DNA from: Tetraselmis striata
Taxonomy: Eukaryota; Chlorophyta; Chlorodendrophyceae; Chlorodendrales; Chlorodendraceae
Assembly (NCBI GenBank): GCA_006384855.1
Contig: VCJN01003079.1
Span: 62,001 to 126,000 of the forward strand
Direction of reading: 5' to 3'
DNA length: 64,000 nucleotides
Program-made: the position numbers and the translations under genes
Part shown: piece by piece, positions 58,424 through 64,000 of the stretch
How positions within the stretch are numbered: position 1 is the stretch's first letter
How the letters are laid out: each line of letters starts with the position of its first letter
Notes under the pieces: model-generated
Databases searched by the model: none
What the model was told of the DNA's origin: nothing
The model's input: only the letters and a program-made list of their open reading frames with translations

Positions 58424-61125
58424 GGAACACTACGTGTAATCACAGCTCAAGCTACCGGCCGTCCTCCCGTGTTTCCTAGCCCCTCCTCCTTCCAACGGGC
58501 TGTAGCTAGGACAACAACGCCCCCATGCTGTCCCTACCTAAGTCAGGCCTATCCTATATTCGGAGCTCAGCAGGTAAGCTTAGGAAGCGTCCCGCCTACA
58601 GCTACTAAGGTAAGAGGAGGGAATGGGGGCTGGCCGGAATAGCTAATTGTCGCTCAGTATTTATCCACCGCTGATCCGGCTAGTAGAGTTTGGTGGGGGC
58701 TGCGATGCCCTCCGTCATTACAGTAAAGATTGTTATATATGTCTGGGGAGAACTGCTGCGGTAATCAACGATGGGATGTCCCGTGTTTCGGGCGGTACTG
58801 TCCTAATCGCGTGAAAGTGTAGCACAATGGCAGCACCGGTTGCAAGCCTTAGTAGCGGCTGGTGTTCTTAGGTCTGCTGGTCGGCTTGTCGCAGCGGCGG
58901 ATCGAGCGGCCGGTACTGGTGTGTGCTGCCGGATTGGCGGGCGGTTTCGTCGTCAGTCTCCCACTCGCTGTCGGAGTCGCGAGTGCCCGAGAGGCGCGGC
59001 TTGCTCCTGCGGCGGTTGCGGGTGGTGCCGCCTGAGCGGCTACGACCCCTGGGCTGCTTTTTCTTTTGCTTGCCAGGTGCTACTCCCTTGCCCTTGCCCG
59101 CCGGGAGGGGCTGGCGGGGGCGTTGCTCGAGCTTGATCGAGTGGCGTTGGGGATTTCGCAGGGGGTGTGACTCCGCTGTGAGTCGGACGAGTTCGGCCTC
59201 AAGTGCAGACTGACTGGCTTGGGAGGACCGGGCAAGCAGTGGGCGGTCTCGGCGGTGAGGTGCTGACGCTCAACAAGTTTTCTGTGGTGCCGTCAAGTGT
59301 GCCCTCGCGGAATGTGCGTTGCGCTAGAGAGCGCTGGGGGGAAGTCGAAGGAAACGTCAGCCGGACACGGTACCTCCGCTGCTCCACGATGGGCGGTATC
59401 CACATCCATGGTGTTGTCGTTCTCCTCGTAGATCGGTTCGAGTTCGTCCTTGTCGTCTGCTTGTGCTTCCCTCACTGCGTTCGCCGACGGGGCGGTGGCA
59501 GTGGGCGCAGGGGCTGGGCGGGCTGCTCCGGGGGCGGGCTCCGGTGCTGTTCGGCGTCGGTCGATGGCTGCGATGGCAGTAGCGACCGTCCCTCGCCTCT
59601 GTATCATGTGCCCGAACCCGGGGGGGGGGGGGGGGGTCGTCGGTGACCTATGGTTCGGGCTGGGCTGTTGGGGTCGCTGTTAGTGTTAGTTGGGCTGGGC
59701 CGGCTAGTGTTGGTGTTGGTGTTGTGCCCGCATGTCGCCCTTCTGCCGGTGCCTGAGCTGCCGCGGCCTTGATCTTCCCGCTCGCCGTCGAGACTGTCTT
59801 ACGCCGCTGCTATGTTATGTCAGTTGCGCGGGGTGCCGCCGATGATGTTGTGGTCGTGATGTGCGGTCAGCTGCATGGTGAGAGTGTAGATTGGGCATTG
59901 TTCGGCCCGGATGGCGAGGGATGTTGTAGGGGTCTTCCGAGCTTTCTTTTGTTGGCCCATCGTTGTACGTCCGAGCTGGTTTTGGCCAGTGGTGCCGCCG
60001 AGTTCTCCCGCCTCTCGGACAGTCTGGCTAAAGGGGTGTACGAGTAGTTCCGAGGGATCGAACTCGGACTCCGTGAGGTAGATGACGATGGTGCGGAGGC
60101 GTACCGCCCGCAGTATTGCGACGGGAGAGGTGAGGGCCACTGCCATGCGTAGGGTGTCCGCGAACTCCTCGTCCTCTTTGCCGGGGGAGATGGCGCAGAG
60201 ATTGTCATCTCCCACGCTTAGCAGTTTCGGCTTGGAGTGGTATTGCCGCAAATCGACGCCATCAGTCATCATGGTGTCCGTCAGGCACTTGGCGTGCTGC
60301 AGCGTTGATACGCTGGTTGATGGTGGTTGCGATGGCCTCTGGTAGCTGCTCGACCGTCGGCAGCTCCAAGTCGGCTAGTGGGCCGGTACAGATCGCTCGG
60401 GCCGTCAGTGCGCATCGGAAGAAGTGCTTGAACAGTGCTGGGGGCAGCACTCACTGGTGTGGGGTGGGGGTCCGCGCGTTCTTCACTGCGTTCGACGGTG
60501 ACCTGGATCACCGCTCGGCCAAGCGTTTGGTCGCCAAACGGCAGCGCCAGTACGGCGTCGCGGCACACATCATGTAGTAGGCACGCCGCTTCGGGATCAA
60601 GGAGTTCGAGTCGCACCGAGTCGGCCGAGCGGCGAGCCTTCCACACCTCGCGGACCTCCAAGAGGGCCAATACGGTGTGGGTTGGGGGGCAAATAACGGC
60701 GTCGTATGCGTCTGGGTCGGCCTCGTACTCGGCCCAGGCCCTCACGCCGGCCTGTGCCATGTTGTCTGCTGGCGTTGCCGCCGGTTGGTCTATCGCCGCT
60801 TCGCCAGGTTGGAGTTGGTCGTGCGCCGGGAGTAGGCCCTCCGCCAGGTGGTGCCAAGGTCGGCGCCTTTGTAAGGCCCTTGAATGAGGGGGAGCGGAGC
60901 CACATCCGGTAGGTGTACCGGTCGCTCGATGTCGTCGAGGTGCGGCGCTCCAAGCAGGCGGGTGAAAGCAGCGACGGCCCTAGCGGTCGAGGATTGTTGT
61001 GCCCTCTCCTGTCCATTGGGTTTGCAGAACGCCAGCGGCCGTTTCTCGGCGGGCCAGTCGCAGTAAAACGGACCCATTGATAGTGGGGAGCATGGTGCCA
61101 CTCGACTGAGTTGGGTTGGCTCGGG
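58320..61125 (-). mobile_element. Repeat copy B, inverted relative to copy A
   Basis: The complement matches copy A from about 4,100 to 6,920. The same protein core is seen (YHSKPKLLSVGDDNLCAISP, REAGELGGTTGQNQLGRTT, LTMQLTAHH). It lacks the first about 620 bp of A, which copy C has. The coding part is broken several times. Orientation is opposite to A, about 52 kb away. Fossil of the same age class as A. Confidence 0.65.
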
Positions 61126-62335
61126 CGTTAAGGGCGTCAAATTGCAGCGAGGGCAGCGGTCGTCGTAGCTCCAGTCACCATCCACGGAGTGGCTGTACCG
61201 ATGCTCATCGCACGGGCAGGAGTGAACGATACACTTCTTTATGTCCCGGACGTTCAGGCACTGCTCCATTTGTACCACGTCTTGGTAAGCTATATCCGGC
61301 GCTTGAAGTTGCGACGCCCCATGGCACACCACTACTCGGCGCCGGCGGCTCGCAGCGGCGGGGTAAGTTGGTAGGGGCTAGTCACTGGCGCTCACGATGC
61401 TGCGATGCATGGTTAAGTGTCCGCGCGAGTGCAACTTAGCCGGTTTGAGACCTACGGTACGGTTGACCGTTGCGTCGTCACGGAGCTTGTGAGGCGTTAA
61501 TTAAAGTACAGTGTGGCGAAAGTCCCAACGATTACGGGTAGCCGCGCGAGGCGCGATGTGGGTCAAATGTACTATGGGAATCGCACAACATGCTACGGGT
61601 AGCATATTACGGAACGCGGGCGAGCCGGGCACGTCATTATTGCAACTACCGAGCCTTGCAGAAAAGTTGCGATTACACGGTATGTACGGCGATTACACGA
61701 CCATTCCGTGGGAAAATCGCGATTACGGGCCAATACAATATAAATACGAGACAGTCCGGGAGGCTAGTGTGCTACCGTCTACTTGTGGTACCTTGCTCGA
61801 TGTCACTGTTCGCTGTCACCATGCTGCTCGTTGTCATTGCTCTCGCACTGTCATTGTCACTCGCTGTCGCTGTCACTCTGCCCCGGCCATGCCCGACAAC
61901 TCCTGCTTCATCTACATCAAGTCACTCGGGGTTCATGGCAAGCACAACAACTTTGCCGAGGGGGGCGTTGTCCCACTTGATTGAGACGCTGATCATGCGG
62001 ACTTGTGGAAGCGGGGGGCGCTGAGATGGCCCGGCCTCGGCCTCGCTGCTGTCCTCCATCGCGGGGCGGAGTGGGTGCATGGGGCTGTTGGGCGGTGGGT
62101 AAGGTGGGAGTAGTGACTCACGGCGACTGCTGCGGGCCGCGCGCACAGTTTAGGATAGCGTGCGTGGCAGCGCCCAAGGGCGCGCGTGGTCGGCGCACGC
62201 TTACTCATCTGCGGGTGTGAGCTCACGCTTTATGTACTGTTTCGTTCCCCGAAAAAGTTCTCTTAATAAACAAGTTCTCCCTCCGATGTTTCGGGAAATC
62301 GGCAGCTAAACCATGAAATTAATTCGGAAGAGCAT
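61126..62335. other. No gene assigned
   Basis: Short frames. A run of CTGTCA/CTGTCG-type words lies at about 61,800-61,880. The words GCGATTACGGG and CGATTACACG recur between 61,500 and 61,740. No coding or RNA signal is supported. Confidence 0.35.
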
Positions 62336-62540
62336 TATCATAGTGAACTTAATATGATAGGCGGGTTTCTGAACTTGTTGCTGCTGTCCATCCGCGCAGA
62401 CTTCTGTCGACATGGCGCACGGCGCGGTTATCACAGTGAATGTCATACTTTTACAATAGGCGGGTTGCTGAATTTGTTGCTCCTGTCTGTCCGCGCAGAC
62501 TTCTGGCTACGTGGCGCGCGGCACCGCGCGCGGCCCGCGA
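62336..62540 (+). repeat. Two-copy tandem duplication, unit about 100 bp
   Basis: TATCATAGTGAA...GGCGGGTTTCTGAACTTGTT...CCGCGCAGACTTCTG is repeated as TATCACAGTGAA...GGCGGGTTGCTGAATTTGTT...CCGCGCAGACTTCTG. Copies are about 85 percent alike. Confidence 0.8.
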
Positions 62541-62690
62541 CGAGTACAGGGAAGCGAAGAGCATTCATAATACTAAGAATACTTAATATTATAAGAATGA
62601 TAATATAATGATAATAATAAATAATGCGAGCAATAATCCTTACAACAGCGCATGGTATAATCGTAATAAGCAATTCTTAAATAGATAAAT

Positions 62691-62840
62691 AATATCCGCA
62701 TTACCATTACGGTTATAAGTACGACATGTATCCGGACAGCACCATAATGCTTGATGATAAATAATAATATCCGCGTTACCAGTACGGATGTAAATACGAC
62801 ATGTATCCGGACAGCACCATAATGCTTGATGATTGCTTGA
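62691..62840 (+). repeat. Two-copy tandem duplication, unit 75 bp
   Basis: AATATCCGCATTACCATTAC and the following CGACATGTATCCGGACAGCA, then ATAATGCTTGATGAT, repeat with a period of 75 bp (starts 62,691 and 62,766). Only a few differences, so younger than the 100 bp duplication next to it. Confidence 0.9.
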
Positions 62841-63438
62841 TGCGCGCTGCTATTACCGAATCCGACGCAAGGAGTAGTGTAGAAAGATAGCGATTAACCA
62901 GAAGGATATATAATAAAGGATTATAGTATTACTAAAATAAATTATAGTATATAGTATGTATTGCTTCATTCAATATAAATGCGAATTGATGTTTCCGCGA
63001 ACCGGCGACTGGTAGTGCGCACAACAGCCGCTGCCCGTAAACTGGGCTATACAGTGACTACTGTCTATGTCTTGTATGTCATATATATGTATTCATAAAT
63101 ATTTACATGTACAGGTGCATACATATATATATATATAACACAATCGGCAGCCGCTTGCTGTGCATGATGTACTACTGTGCTTCGTTCACTACTGGTACCT
63201 GGTACGGCCGCGCGGGAACCCCCATGCCAATATTAATTCATTCCGGACGCCCGGGGATACGAATAGGCGGATGACAAATAGCTCAGCCTATTATCCCGCA
63301 CCGCCCGCACCTGCTGACTACAGCAGTGGCAGATGAACAGGCGAAACCTGTAGCGCCGAAGCACAACGCCAACTTCGCCACACAGACAGCATAACGTCAG
63401 ACGACCCTAGGCGGGGTGTTAATCGTGCGGTAGACGAG
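62841..63438. other. AT-rich non-coding DNA
   Basis: Dense AT, including a TATATA run at about 63,121-63,137. No gene seen. Confidence 0.4.
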
Positions 63439-63450
63439 GTGCGAACCGCA

Positions 63451-63639
63451 ATGTATGCACCAGGCATGAGCCGAGAGGTATTAGAGCGTGCGCTGCGAGA
63501 GGAGCTCATGGAGCCGTTCCTGGAGGCTGGCGCTCCCCGCGTACAGCCGGCTGCCCTTCAGGCTGCTCTCGCGCGGCTGCGTGACGCGCTAATGACTGGC
63601 GTTACCGGGAAGGTTCGCCTGGATAGGAAACTGGTGTGA
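63451..63639 (+). CDS. Small hypothetical protein or exon
   Basis: From ATG at 63,451 to TGA: MYAPGMSREVLERALREELM then PFLEAGAPRVQPAALQAALA and a basic end (GKVRLDRKLV). Strong amphipathic helix pattern and clean composition in AT-rich surroundings. The frame is open to 63,439 upstream. Not recognised; could be one exon of a gene that includes the frame at 63.8-64.0 kb. Confidence 0.4.
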   Translation: MYAPGMSREVLERALREELMEPFLEAGAPRVQPAALQAALARLRDALMTGVTGKVRLDRKLV

Positions 63640-63802
63640 TGCCCCTCTACTGCTTGTACTTCTGGCGGCGACCGCTTTCGCCCGACAGTCGGGCCTCTAT
63701 TGCTTTTTTCGGGGGAGAATTGTATCTGCAGCGCCCGCGGGGTTCCGTCACAGCACGCGGAAGGCACGAACGCATAAATTCGTGTGTACATGCGGTGGTG
63801 AC

Positions 63803-64000
63803 CACGGTCGTATCTCCCGTATCGCGACACCGCCACCACAGCCATCCGTGCTCCCAGCGATCCAAGACACAACGAAGTGCTATTAACAGTCTTACATATC
63901 ACACCAGCTGGCGGAATAGCTAGTGACGGGGCGCTGGTTAACCTCACGCTGGAGGAAATTGCCAACGCGCGAGTAATCCGACGGACATGTTTTGTCGAAA
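63803..64000 (+). CDS. Open frame running off the window
   Basis: No stop for 66 codons to the right edge. It reads APSDPRHNEVLLTVLHITPA then GGIASDGALVNLTLEEIANA, a normal protein-like sequence with beta-strand then helix pattern. Start not seen. Family not recognised. Same strand and close to the small ORF at 63.45 kb. Confidence 0.4.

Overview
The window is nuclear DNA from a eukaryote. Genes are split by short GT-AG introns (about 75-180 nt) whose reading phases can be followed exon by exon. Introns carry long runs of G or C, and short plant-type telomere words (CCCTAAA) occur internally. PACRG and a CEP164-like protein imply an organism with motile flagella; an AP2-domain protein, a GT29 sialyltransferase-like enzyme and a DUF3431 protein fit an alga. 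A flagellated green alga (prasinophyte or other chlorophyte) is my inference; the species is not proven.

Layout. 1-7 kb: degraded retroelement-like sequence (a reverse-transcriptase fossil at the edge and copy A of a 3.4 kb repeat). 9.0-9.7 kb: 3' exons of a leucine-zipper-like gene (+). 11.3-13.7 kb: a small unknown exon and an AP2-domain gene (-). 14-19 kb: gene-poor, more AT-rich DNA. 19.3-20.6 kb: PACRG (-). 23.0-24.7 kb: GT29 sialyltransferase-like gene (+). 25.3-27.3 kb: DUF3431 gene with a membrane anchor (-), convergent with GT29. 27.75-31.85 kb: a 4.1 kb DNA transposon with about 85 bp terminal inverted repeats that run into arrays of a 20-bp palindrome, carrying spliced coding pieces of the Ginger/KRBA2 integrase type. 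32-34.9 kb: broken or unrecognised coding pieces. 35.0-38.1 kb: CEP164-like gene with two WW-type modules (+). 40.5-54.2 kb: a 24-exon gene (-) for a coiled-coil protein of about 2,130 residues with a possible N-myristoylation site. 55.6-61.1 kb: a nest of fossils (gag-like ORF, repeat copies B and C, reverse transcriptase). 61-64 kb: AT-rich DNA with two short tandem duplications and an open frame running off the edge.

How the genes fit together. PACRG (inner junction of the doublet microtubule), the CEP164-like protein (basal-body distal appendages in animals) and the large coiled-coil protein make a loose cilium/basal-body neighbourhood; the role of the coiled-coil protein is inference. 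GT29 and DUF3431 are neighbours, and an acidic glycan or Golgi role for the pair is also inference.

The best candidate for something undescribed is the transposon at 27,749-31,851. Its termini are built of repeated, nested palindromes (GACACATGTGCACATGTGTC and variants) in mirror-image arrays.
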